DNA from: Proteles cristata cristata
Taxonomy: Eukaryota > Chordata > Mammalia > Carnivora > Hyaenidae
NCBI GenBank assembly: GCA_017311185.1
Contig: JAESUZ010001071.1
Coordinates: 434,001-498,000 of the forward strand
DNA: 64,000 bases
Reading direction: 5' to 3'
The notes beneath the pieces were generated by a model. It saw only the letters and a program-made list of their open reading frames with translations. It was not told the origin of the DNA and made no database searches. The position numbers and the translations under genes were made by a program. Shown in pieces: positions 12,497-22,660 of this stretch (positions within the stretch are counted from its first letter, which is position 1; every line of letters starts with the position of its first letter).

Positions 12497-12722
12497 TTTA
12501 AAACCAACTGGATGACTCAGTTAGTTAAGCATCTGACTCGATTTCGGCTCAAGTCATGATCTCATAGTCCTGACATCAAGCCCCATCCAATTCCTCACTG
12601 AGCATGGGGGCTGCTTGGGATTCTTTCTCTCTCTCTCTCTCTGACTCTCCCCACTGCTCTCTCTCTTTCTCTGTCTCTAAATAAATAAATAAATAAATAA
12701 TAAATAAATAAATAAACAAAAA
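12497..12722 (+). mobile_element. Carnivore tRNA-Lys SINE with AAAT tail
   Basis: Diverged head (CCAACTGGATGACTCAGTTAG), B-box lost (CATCAAGCCCCATCC), CT tract and an AAAT microsatellite tail 12679-12716. It splits the old L1/HAL1 relic. Confidence 0.88.
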
Positions 12723-13078
12723 ATGTTTACAGAAATTAAATATAAATTTTAGAAAAGAGTTATGAAGTATTTTAACAGTATAGTGAATGTTTAAGATTTA
12801 AAGAAATCATAATGAAGACAAGACTGAAAGATACATAAAATAGACACAAATTTAGAAAGTTTATCTAAAAAAAAAAGAATATAAAAACAAACCACCTAAG
12901 GAAAGAAAAAGGCACAGAGACAGATCAGGAAAGATTATTTTTAAATTATAATAATTGTATAAGTAGATACCATAATTGAAATGAAAATTTCTCTAGAAAA
13001 TATTACTAACAAAAAGTGATTCAAAAAGAAATAGAAAACCCAAAACAAACCAATGACAATTAAAGAAACTGAACCATT

Positions 13079-13287
13079 GGGACACCTCGGTGGCTGACTC
13101 AGTTAATGTCTTACTTGGGCTCAGGTCATGATTTCACAGTTTGTGAGTTCAAGTCCCACATAAGGCTCTGTACTAACAGCTCAGAGCCTGGATCCTGTTT
13201 CAGATTCTGTGTCTCCCACTCTCTCTGACTCTCCCCCACCCACACTTGGTCTCTCTCTCAAAACTAAATAAACATTAAAAATTTTGG
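13079..13287 (+). mobile_element. Carnivore tRNA-Lys SINE, first of a tandem pair
   Basis: GGGACACCTCGGTGGCTGACTCAG head (extra GA), TTTGTGAGTTCAAGTCCCACATAAGG B-box, AAATAAACATTAAAAA tail. Flanks TTAAAGAAACTGAACCATT (13063) and GTAAAGAAACTGTACTGTT (about 13535) look like its target duplication, enclosing the next SINE as well. Confidence 0.88.
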
Positions 13288-13292
13288 TTTTA

Positions 13293-13525
13293 GGGGCACC
13301 TGCGTGGCTCAGTCAGTTAAGCATCTGACTTCAACTCAGGTCATGATCTCACGGTTCATGGGTTTGAGCCCTGCATCTGGCTCTGTGTCTACAGCTAAGA
13401 GCCTGGAGCCTGCTTCAGATTCTGTGTCTCCCTGTCTCTCTGACCCTCCCCTGCTCACACTGTCTCTCTCTCTCTCTCAGAAATAAATTTTTAAAAAAAT
13501 TAAAAAATTAAAAATTTTTGTTTTT
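13293..13525 (+). mobile_element. Carnivore tRNA-Lys SINE, inserted in the tail of its neighbour
   Basis: GGGGCACCTGCGTGGCTCAG head, GGTTCATGGGTTTGAGCCC B-box, CTGTGTCTACAGCTAAGAGCC body, CT tract and AAATAAATTTTTAAAAAAA tail. AAAATTTTGGTTTTA before and AAAATTTTTGTTTTTA after look like its duplication, so it landed in the older SINE's tail. Confidence 0.9.
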
Positions 13526-13799
13526 AAATAATAGTAAAGAAACTGTACTGTTAAATATAAATTCTTGACTTCCTCCACCACTACCTTTTAAGGGAAACAA
13601 AACACACACAAAAAACAAAAAAAACCCCACAACCTACCCAATTGTTCCCTCATTCAAATTTTACAAAACCCACAAGAAAAAGATTAACACATGTACTTAA
13701 ATTATTTTATGAAATAACAATTCATTATATGAAGGTCATAAATAACATAAAATTATAAGCTCTTCTTACTTCTATTAATATATCAATTCTGTCTTTAAG

Positions 13800-13885
13800 T
13801 ACCTATATAATCTTGGTTAAGTTACTTGGCCTCTATGAGTGTCTATTTTCCCATCAGTAACAATGTTTATATTAGACCCACTGAG
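13800..13885 (-). mobile_element. MIR fragment, antisense
   Basis: CTTGGTTAAGTTACTTGGCCTCTATGAGTGTCTATTTTCCCATCAGTAACAATG is the reverse complement of the MIR core (CCCATTTTACAGATGAGGAAACTGAGGC...). Confidence 0.6.
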
Positions 13886-15895
13886 GATAGACCAAGCCTA
13901 TCCTAAAAGCTCATCTCCTCTCCACTTCCAAAGAAATGTTAGGTCTAAATTAGCACAAAGAACCAGCCCTTGAGCTTCAAACACCTTCCTTTCTAACAAG
14001 ACCACATCCTTGATTAAGGAACTTCCACTATTTCAGAGTTACATCCAAGTTTCTTGGCTACATTCCTCAAAATACTGACTGTGGTCCCTCTCTACTAGAA
14101 TCCTTGCCATGGTAAGGATTTGTCAAGCATAAGCTTTTCTCTCCAAAATATACTAAGAGCTGGAACTCCATGTATATTCTGCTATCTCTCTGCTTATTAG
14201 TTTATTAGATCCCCCACCTCCTCCCCAAGAAACACTATTTTTTATTTGAGTGGTTGACAATAGTCTAATGTGAGTTTATTGTCCCTTGCATAATACCTAT
14301 GTTTACTATGCTCATTGTGACCCATAAAGAAGATATTAATTGAATTTATTATTCAATTCCTTTAGCTATTATTAGTTTTATCTTACTGAGATAGACACCT
14401 ATCCTCTGTATTTCACCACACCAAAATAATGATTTTAAATTCCTTTTTAAAATCATAGTTCTTGCCTTTTACATCCTTTCCTTTGACCTTTTCTTTGTAT
14501 TTACTCTTATGTGTTATATAAAACTTTTAATTTTGGATTCAAAATTTCAGAATGCTATATGCTGATATGTAGCTTAAAACTGAATTGGACACATAAGACT
14601 GAATATTACCCAACTTGAGCAAGAAGAAATTTCTCTGTTATTACTTTGTCCTTCACTGACAGTGCAGGGCCTGAGATAGATGTTTGCACTATGTTTTCTG
14701 TCTGCCTTGGATTGCTATAATGAGTTGAGCTGTCAGTGGTATGTACCAAAAGAACTATGAATATGTAGAACGCAACAACATGAGATGAACCTGAGTATAT
14801 AATGTTGACTCCAAGGACACTGCATCCCTGGGTTACACCAGATTACTAATATTATTAACCAATATTCATTTTTCAAAGTTTTTTTTTTTACTCATTTTCA
14901 TGAACTCTTCCTAGTGCAAGTATACAAAAGCTGTTGATCTTGCTTGTTTCTGACTTCAATCAAAATTATAAAGTAGGCCAAAGGGAAAGAGACATGTATG
15001 TAACACCTATTAATTATTCTCTGCATCTTTTTCCATTGTCCTAGCTTTCCTTTTAGAGCTCTGTCCCCCACATCTCTCCACTACTTATTGGCAGATGCCC
15101 CCTTCAGCAGCCACAGAAGTAGCTCATTTTAATGGAATCATCATTTTACTATAGCCCCTGCATCAAAGCTTCTTTGTGTTACATTCACTTTGAAGCTTAT
15201 GCAGTGAAGGACTACTAATAAAAAATTTTAGAGCCTGACAATTTACAGAGAATTGTCACATATGGCACTTTAATTGATTTTACTGTGTCAATCTGATAAA
15301 CTCACTACAAAATATTAAGGCTGATCATGAGAGAAACATTTTAAATGTTTAACTGGAGCTTTTTTTAAAAAAGTAAAGTGGCCACATATTGAAAGAAACA
15401 TTTAGGGGAATAGTTTCATATGCATTGGCAAGGTACTTCTGTTAGGGCTACATCCATATGAATTATATATTGTCAGGACAATGGGAAATGACAAAATTCC
15501 CCTATTTCTTTACTCTGAAGAGCAAAACTTTTCTGGGAACCAATGTTTCTTAGACATTAAGAATTATCCTTTTCAGATTTCACATGACAACTTTCTGTGA
15601 TTGATGAACTTTAAAAGTATACAAAGAAGATAAGTCTACACTGAGTTCACTAAATGCTCTGTAGGGTTTTAATGCTTCTTATTTCCTAACCATTTGAAGA
15701 CATTCAGAGACTCCCTTCTGATAACTGGAAGATGCAACCATAAGGATTTTACTACTACTTTCTAATGTCAAGTGAAAATGGTTAATCTATAAAGTCCATG
15801 TACCAGACAATATTTTTCACTGCTAGCAAATCATTGTTTCCCAGCTTACATTTCTGAGAAATGTTAGGCCCATGGCACTTTGGTCATTCTAAGTA
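13886..15895. other. Unique DNA
   Basis: No gene or secure repeat seen over about 2 kb. T/A tracts only. Confidence 0.5.
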
Positions 15896-15915
15896 AAACT
15901 ACTTATAACAATCTA

Positions 15916-16131
15916 GGGGCACCTGGGTGGCTTAGTCGGTTAAGCGTCCAACTTTCGCTTGGGTCATGATCTCGCGGTTCGTAGGTTCGAGCCCCGCGTC
16001 GGGCTCTGTGCTGACTGCCAGCTCGGAGCCTGGAGCCTGTTTCAGTCTGTGACTCCCTCTCTCTCTGACCCTCCCCTGCTCACGCTGTCTCTCTCTCTCT
16101 CTCTCCTAGAAATAAAGCATTAAAAAAAAAA
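15916..16131 (+). mobile_element. Young carnivore SINE, TGCC subfamily, perfect target duplication
   Basis: Near-consensus: GGGGCACCTGGGTGGCTTAG, TTCGTAGGTTCGAGCCCCGCG, CTGACTGCCAGCTCGGAGCC, CTCTCTCCTAGAAATAAAG tail. The 20-bp duplication AAACTACTTATAACAATCTA is perfect (15896-15915 and 16132-16151), so the insertion is recent. Confidence 0.97.
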
Positions 16132-16151
16132 AAACTACTTATAACAATCTA

Positions 16152-17430
16152 AACATATACTTTAAGAAGTTATTAAACTATGCCCCTCAAAACTGATACC
16201 CTTTGTAATCTTTGCTACCCCTTGGAGCAAAAATCCCAATTTGAGTGTAAACCAAATAAAATTTTTACCAGTTTCTGAAAGGCTCATAGGCATTTAAAAT
16301 CTGGAAGAATAAAAATAATAAGATAAAGCTCCTACTTCAAAGAAGCCTTCTATAGTGGCTCTAAGATTACAAGCTAGCTCCCTTATCCTACCACTCAAAC
16401 ATGTTTCTACCTGTACATATATCAATAAAAACAGGATTATTAGTATATATATTAGCAATGTATCAGCAAGATCAGCCCACAATGTGGAGTCTCTCACATG
16501 GTTATAGTTAGAGGATCCACTGAGCTAGATATCTAAGATGGCTCAGTCTCATGGCTGGTGGTAGACAGTGGCTGTTAGTTGGGAGTTCAGCTAGGAATAT
16601 AGACCATAGCACCTGCACATGGCATCTCCATGTGGCTTGGACTGCCCACAAGCAAGGAGGCTTATTTCAAAGAGAGATAACTCCAAGAAGAAAAACTCAA
16701 AAGAATATAGTTGAAAACTCACTTTACCTTGGAAATCCACAAACATCACAACCATCTATTTTCTTACTTCAGAATTCAAGGGCAACCCAGATTCAAAAAG
16801 AAGAAAGCACAGCAAGGCAGGAATACTGGAAAGAATGATTTACTGGGTGACCAAATTTAGAAACAAGATACTGTACACAATATTCTACCTATGCATTATA
16901 AATGCTAGAATATTCGGGGGGAAATTCATACGTAGCAACTATTTTTGAAAGCAAGGAGTTTTGGCTCCTTCACCATGTAAGTGTTTGAGTGTGGTAACAA
17001 AGTATGTCACTAGTTCAAACAAAAACATAGATATCTGGCAGTAGGGAGATTTGAGAGGATAGAACTGAAAGAGTTCAATAGTATACAGTCCTCTTGATCT
17101 ATCAATTTTATTTCATTTAATTTTTTTGTTATATCTATCAATTTCTACTGAACTATTAGGAAATAAGGCTTATTCCATGTATAAAATTAAAGAAAAGCCA
17201 AAATAAAAAGAATATTCTATATGAGGATGTTTAAATTGAAGAAAATAACTTCAGAAAATAAATTCTAGATTATTATTAAGATTAAGAAAAGACATTACAT
17301 ATTATGACTTGTTGGTTCAAAGATATCAATACCTAAGTATAAACTTGGACTTACATTTGAAAATGTATATGAAATTGGTAAACAATTGGTATCCCAATGG
17401 CAAACTTCTTTTAAATTTTTCCAATGCTTA
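16152..17430. other. Unique or old repeat DNA
   Basis: 16530-16700 (CATGGCTGGTGGTAGACAG, CATCTCCATGTGGCTTGG) resembles a common old eutherian repeat, name not recalled. The rest is unassigned. Confidence 0.4.
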
Positions 17431-17655
17431 AAGGCGCCTGAGTGGCTCAGTTGGTTTAGCATCTGACTCTTGATTTCAACCCAGGTCATAATTTAACAGT
17501 TCATGAGATTGATCCCCATCTTGAGCTCTCCACTAACAGCAGAACCTGCCTGGGATTCTCTCTCTCCCTCTCCCTCTGGCCCTCCCCTATCTCTCCCCTA
17601 CTCTATCTCAGGCTCTCTCCCTCTCAAATAAATAATCTTAAAAAAAAATACTTAA
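17431..17655 (+). mobile_element. Carnivore tRNA-Lys SINE, old
   Basis: AAGGCGCCTGAGTGGCTCAG head, degenerate B-box (CATGAGATTGATCCCC), CTCTCCCTCTCCCTCTGG, AAATAAATAATCTTAAAAA tail. Imperfect flanks TTAAATTTTTCCAATGCTT and TTAAAATCTTTCCAACGCTT fit an aged target duplication. Confidence 0.9.
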
Positions 17656-17716
17656 AATCTTTCCAACGCTTCCAACTGATTATCAGACTAACATGTAATC
17701 TAATTTATCTTTATTT

Positions 17717-18712
17717 TAATTTTTTAAGTTTATTTATTTATTTAAAGAGATAGAGAGAAAGCAAGCATGAGAGTGGGAGGCCGGGGGTGGGGGTGGGGGT
17801 GGTAAAGAGCCAAAAATTAAGTCCTCCATTAAGAGAAACCTCAGGCTGCACATAGGCCCAGTCCCAGTCCCAGGAAATGCCTCAGACTGTTCAAGGCTAA
17901 AGCGATCCTCAGACCGCCCTCAGTTCAGCTAATCAAAAAGAAAAAAAAGAAACATTCCTATGGTCTGAGTCAAGGCTGGAAACTGCAGATACAAACTAGC
18001 TCCTTCTGCTTCTGTACCATTGCTTAAGGCTTGAGTTTCAGCCTCCCCGGAACTATCAGGCAGCTGCACGCTGCCCAAGGCCAAAGAAACTGGCCACCAC
18101 ATCACTCCACCACACTACCCTGGCAACACTCAATCAGGAAAGGCCAGCAGCCACCCTCTGCCTCACTGAAAAAAGGGCCTAGGGAGAGAGAAGTTAACCT
18201 GTTAGTCAACGAACAAGACCCTAGACTCGCTCTATGATTGGCTGAATTCAAAGGTATCCTAAATGTTGTAACTGGATCCCGCCAAAAAACTGATGGCAGG
18301 AACCAATCAAATACGGTATATGTTCATATTTAAATATCAACCAATGACAAACCTGTAACCATAGAGACCTCCTGTCCCTCCCCACGACTTGTTTACTCCT
18401 GTCTATAAAAAGACTGCAAAGGCTTTGTTCAGGGGCTCTCAGCGTCACCGGCGACGAGTGCGCGGAGGTCCCGGTTTGAACCTGCAAATAAACAACGCTT
18501 GCCAATTGGCTTTGACTCTGGTCTCTGGTGGTCTGTTTTTGGGGTCTCTCGAACTCTGGGCGTTTCAGGTGTGGGGGAGAGAAAGTACCAAGCAGACTCC
18601 GTGCTATCAGCACAGAGCCTGATGTGGGGCTCAAACTCACAAACCATTAGATCATAACCTGAGCCAACATCAAGAGTCGGACACTGAGCTGAATGAGCCA
18701 CCCAAGTGCTCC
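17717..18712 (-). mobile_element. Carnivore SINE, antisense, split by solo LTR
   Basis: The tail-side part is 17717-17799 (TTTATTTATTTATTT then AGAGA-rich). The head-side part is 18568-18712 (GTCAGCACAGAGCC-like body, then GAATGAGCCACCCAAGTGC). Together they make one antisense tRNA-Lys SINE with the LTR inside it. A short TATCTT flank on both sides may be its target duplication. The SINE must predate the LTR. Confidence 0.8.
17800..18567 (+). mobile_element. Solo LTR, gammaretrovirus-type endogenous retrovirus
   Basis: About 770 bases interrupt an antisense SINE and carry LTR landmarks in order: CCAAT-type motifs (AACCAATCAA near 18300, CAACCAATGA near 18340), TATAAAA at 18404-18410, poly(A) signal AATAAA at 18487-18492, and a U5 ending in CGTTTCA at 18567. 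The R-U5 layout and the TG...CA ends fit a gammaretroviral LTR. No primer-binding site, gag, pol or env follows, because SINE sequence resumes at once; the internal part was probably lost by LTR-LTR recombination. The left boundary lies in a G/T-rich run (17783-17803), so the start and the expected 4-bp duplication are uncertain. Confidence 0.72.
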
Positions 18713-20249
18713 TATCTTAAAAACAAAATATAGTTTAGATTACAACCTAAAATATAGAGATCTATTTGTGAATGGATGTATATGTTTTAACACAATTTAT
18801 ATTTTATGTAAAGGATATTTTTTCTTCTTAATTACTGTCACATAAATCTCATCTCAGTTATTACAAGGTTAATCATATCTTCAGATCTAGAATTCCCTTT
18901 CTAATGTTAAAAAATATTGCTGTGTTTAAGCCAGAAAGTAGCTGTAAAAGTGAAGTAAAGGAACCTCTGCAGAAGCTATATTTTAGTGCATATAAATACT
19001 TCAGTGACTTTTGACATTCTTTATTACTCATTGGATTTCTGGTTTTAGTCTTGTATAGTAATATATTTATTTAGTTTTGTCCAATAGCAATATTAGCAGA
19101 TATTGCTCTCCTCCAAAATAAGTCTGCTTGAATTATGGTACCTCTGAAATCTTCAGCAATGCCTTTCTTTTCCTTTCTGCATTCCTAGCAAAGTCACGTC
19201 TGTCATGGAAAATTATGCTGATTATATTCCATTGCACCTGTGTTGACATGTTTCTGAGAGATGATTTTACCAAGGTTGCTGCCAGTGGAGGGAATAACTT
19301 CTGGGTGGGATTTCTGTTTAAATGCTACAGTCCCCATCTGGAAATTCAGGTAACTCATAACACATATGAAATTGAATCTGTTAATTTAAATTAACTTTAG
19401 AGAAAATGTTCCCCTGTCATCTAGGCTCCAATTTTCCCAGAATTATCTGTGAACCAAGAAGATGGCGAGATGGCAATTTGAGTTACTTTGTATCTTTAAC
19501 CACTGAAATTGAAGGTGAATTAACTTGCAGATAACAGCTCACCACTGCTAAACTGATGATTTCAAAGTTGAACACGAACCTAACAGTGGAGAATTATTTC
19601 TTAAATTGCTCTAAAATAAACCAGACAGCAGGAACACATTTGGGCTAAATTTACTCTCATTACCTTAAAAGAAGAAAGAAAAACTGAGGCTCATTTTACA
19701 TACCATTATTGACTTTTCTAAGCTAATGTTTTCTTTTATATCCCATCAGCAAGACTTGCCTAAAGGATTTGTTGTTTGCTTCAGTAGAGGAATACAAACT
19801 GCTCTGTTTACTTGTCTCCTGCACTGTCCTCAGGAGAAATGAGGGTGTGAGGTGTGTGTGGAGACAATTCTCAGAGGGAAGTATATTTGTCTAAGAACTC
19901 ATGGGAAAAAAGCAGGAAGGATATTCTTCCTTTTTCCTCCCCAAACAGTAAATTTTTATTAATGAACCAACACATAAAACATTATGTTAAGGCCAAGCAA
20001 GGAACTGATACTAGTAACTAGGAGGGTACACATTAATCAACACAGTAGGACAAGAATAGATTTCAGTCTATTAAAAAAAACAGGAATAAAAATAACAATA
20101 TGCCAGTGATTGGCACAAGGCAAGAGATCTGGGCATCCAAAGGACATGCAAGTAATTAAAATTCAGGATAACTAAGAATCGGAATGACAGATAAACAAAC
20201 TAGAAAAAGCCTCCTGAGAAAGGGAAATATGGAGAATACGTCTATTGCA
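18713..20249. other. Unique DNA around the 19.2 kb exon-like block
   Basis: No repeats recognised. The exon-like block 19189-19349 is the only notable signal. Confidence 0.5.
19189..19349 (+). other. Exon-like block, unidentified
   Basis: A 161-base block is bounded by a strong acceptor (pyrimidine-rich CTTTCTTTTCCTTTCTGCAT then TCCTAG, ending 19188) and a donor (ATTCAG/GTAACT, GT at 19350). One frame is open right through and for some distance on both sides (19128-19394); within the block it reads AKSRLSWKIM...FKCYSPHLEIQ. The block is not part of any repeat I recognise. It resembles an internal exon of a gene or long non-coding RNA, but splice-like pairs do arise by chance in AT-rich introns, and I recognise no protein family. 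Confidence 0.25.
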
Positions 20250-20350
20250 ATAACAAAAAGAAAATCGCCCCTTTATTGCCCATATTCTATAGCTCCAGTC
20301 AACGTTCTTGGCAGATAGCAAGTATTTAATGAACATGTGTTGCTTTGAAT
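20250..20350 (+). mobile_element. L2 3' end, short sense fragment
   Basis: AGTCAACGTTCTTGGCAGATAGCAAGTATTTAATGAACATG resembles the L2 terminus (CTTGGCACATAGTAAGTGCTCAATGAATG). The 103-codon frame that starts here (20308, TTG) has no usable start and no recognised homology. Confidence 0.45.
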
Positions 20351-21094
20351 TAAACTCTGATGAACTAAAGACTGAAGAGTTTGTTGTCCCAGAGCAGCAT
20401 CATTTCTGCGAGTCAAAGATCAAATTCAGATTCGGGTTCCCCTTAGGATCCGGGAAGAGTGAAAGAAAGACCTTGATGAAGCTATTAACTTCAGATGCAT
20501 CTGTGAAATTTATTAATGAGAGCCACTGTGTCTCACAGGAGACACAATCTCATCTCAAATCAGACACTCATATGAGACATCTCATAGGAAGATGCCTTTG
20601 GGTCCTTAGAGGAAGATGACTTTGTAGAAGTTCAGTATCTGGCTTCCTTGAAGATAGTCTTAATGCCCATACACATTTGAACAGCCATCTGCGCATCCAC
20701 CCATATAGCGAGGTAGCAAAATTCATCAAGAGAAAAAAATGCTACACCTACGTCTCTAAATTTACTAGATGTTCCCTTTGAACACATTTGTCCTTTCTCC
20801 TCCACTAGATTTTCTCCTTGAATACATTTGTCTTTTTCTCCTTCACTAACAAATGAGAAAAGAGACAGATAAAACACATAGATAGCATCCTAAGAACATC
20901 TCCTAAGTTTTACACAGATCTTTGGAGGACTTCCCTGAGACAGCTTTGGGGCTATACTCAGTACTTTGTCCTGTGCCAAAAAACAACACATTCGTTTTCT
21001 CAATACACAAGTTAGAATAATAGACTTTACTGAGAATGTAAGGTAAGAGAAGCAAACCATACCTCAACAGAGTAAACTTAAAATAAATCTCCAT
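20351..21094. other. Unique DNA
   Basis: A local direct repeat reads TTTCTCCTTGAATACATTTGTC / TTCCCTTTGAACACATTTGTC near 20770-20840. Nothing else seen. Confidence 0.5.
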
Positions 21095-21292
21095 TTTTTA
21101 ATGTTTATTTATTTTTGAAAAAGAGACAGAATGTGAGCAGGGGAGGGGCAGAGAGTGAGGGAGATGCAGAATCGAAAGCAGGCTCCAGACTCTGAGCTGT
21201 CAGCATAGAGCCCAACGCAGGGCTCAAACTCGTAAACCATGAGATCATGACCTGAGCCAAAGTCAGAGGTTCAACCGACAACCCAGGTGCCC
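21095..21292 (-). mobile_element. Carnivore tRNA-Lys SINE, antisense
   Basis: TTTTTTAATGTTTATTTATTTTTGA tail, GAGCTGTCAGCATAGAGCC, CTCAAACTCGTAAACCATGAGATCATGACCTGAGCC, ACCCAGGTGCC head. Duplication AAATAAATCTCCATT / AAACAAATCTCCATT. Confidence 0.93.
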
Positions 21293-22366
21293 TGAAACAA
21301 ATCTCCATTGAGACATCACAGCTATTCTTCCAAAGGTCCTCTCTGGTTGCTCGTCATCTCACCCCTCACCTGCACTGTCTCTGTCTCATTGCAGCTTCTC
21401 ATCTCCTATAGTATTCTAAACAATTCAGTTTCACCTCTTGTGCACCCCATTGTGCAAAGAAAGCCAAAAAGTAGCAACTCTATAGTTTTATTTACAAATT
21501 AGCTCACTGATTTGTCATTTATCTTGTATTATTTAAGAAATTTCTTACAGGTCTTACCTCTCATCAGAAGTAGCTAATCAAAGTACCCATCTAAGAAAAT
21601 AATTGTCTTTTTATGGGGAATTTTGTTGCTTAGAACACAGGATTTTCTCTAGACTGTTCTTAATGGTAGAAAACATAATGTTTCCGTATAGCCAATCTTA
21701 GCCATTGCTGCTCTAGAAGCTACAAAAAGGGAGGTAGAAAGTTAAACTGGGATCAGGGAGAGACCTGGTAAAATGTAAAGAGGGAACTTAGTAAGACAGA
21801 ATGGTGTGCGAGGTCACGGAAATACTATTAATATCTCTAAGATTCAGTTTCCTCAAAGACAAATTAAAATAATAGTGGTAATGATCCACTAGGGTTCTTT
21901 TGATATTTTTTGAGAATAAATTGAATTAACAAATGTAAAATAGTTTGCGTAATTCCTAGTCAAACTCCAAATGATGTTCATCTTCCTATTCCCATTTACC
22001 TGAATGGCAGGTAGAGAAGGAAGCATTCCAGATACTAATAAAAAATGAGTACAAATAATAGAGAATGGGAAAAAAGGAAGTCTGTTCAAAGTGAAACAAT
22101 GCTGCATGGGAAAAGCATTCAAGTATTAATATCTCAAATTGCAAGAATGTCATGTTCATAATTTTTGTCCTATTCTTTCCTCAGAAGTTATTGTAATTTA
22201 TTTAGTAAAAGCAACTACCCAAATTCTGTTTACTGGTAACTAGTGGGGAAAAACTGAGTTCGTGAAATTTTATTCTCTATTCTGCAAAGAAGCTAAACAA
22301 ACTTAGGGCAGTTCTATACCTATTGATATAGTTTTGCCTCCTCACCTTTTCCCTTTTGTTTTATAT
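21293..22366. other. Unique DNA, weak MIR-like piece
   Basis: 21790-21890 (GATTCAGTTTCCTCAAAGACAAATTAAAATAAT) looks like an antisense MIR. The rest is unassigned. Confidence 0.4.
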
Positions 22367-22660
22367 ACAAGTTAGTTAACATACAGTGTAGTTTTGGTTC
22401 TAGAAGTAGAACTCACTGATTCACCTCTTATATATGACACCCAGTGCTCATCCCAAAAAGTGCCCTCCTTAATGCCAATCACCTATTTACCCATCTCCCT
22501 ACCAACCTCCCCTCCAACAACCCTCAGTTTGTTCTCTGTATTTAAGAGTTTCTTATAGTTTGCCTCCCTCTGTTTTATCTTCTTTTTCCTTCCCTTCCTC
22601 TATGTTCATCTGTTGTGTTTCTTAAATTCCACATAGTAAAATCATGTATTTGCCTTCTTA
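22367..22660 (-). mobile_element. LINE-1 3' UTR, antisense
   Basis: The block reads as the reverse complement of the carnivore L1 3' end: GTTAACATACAGTGTAGTTTTGG, ACACCCAGTGCTCATCCCA, GTGCCCTCCTTAATGCC, a C-rich stretch, CCCTCAGTTTGTTCTCTGTA, then TTCTTAAATTCCACATAGT. The GAGCACTGGGTGT motif of the sense L1 tails near 5033 and 42770 is present here in reverse. Confidence 0.88.

Larger units (their letters stand above)
11600..13570 (+). mobile_element. Old L1/HAL1-type relic split by three SINEs
   Basis: A-rich text such as CACTAAAAAATTAACAGGCATATGAAGCAG, AACAGAAACACACCCAGAAAT and AAACTGAACCATTG resembles the 5'/ORF1 part of old eutherian L1 or HAL1 elements. It is too decayed to give a protein. 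SINEs at 12497, 13079 and 13293 interrupt it. The AT-rich remainder between 11600 and 12300 is less certain. Confidence 0.5.

Noticed and set aside
15916..16000. tRNA-like sequences with good A and B boxes at SINE heads (also 7358, 29375, 41462)
   Set aside because: They are followed by the SINE body, CT tract and A tail and mostly flanked by target duplications, so they are SINE promoters and not tRNA genes.
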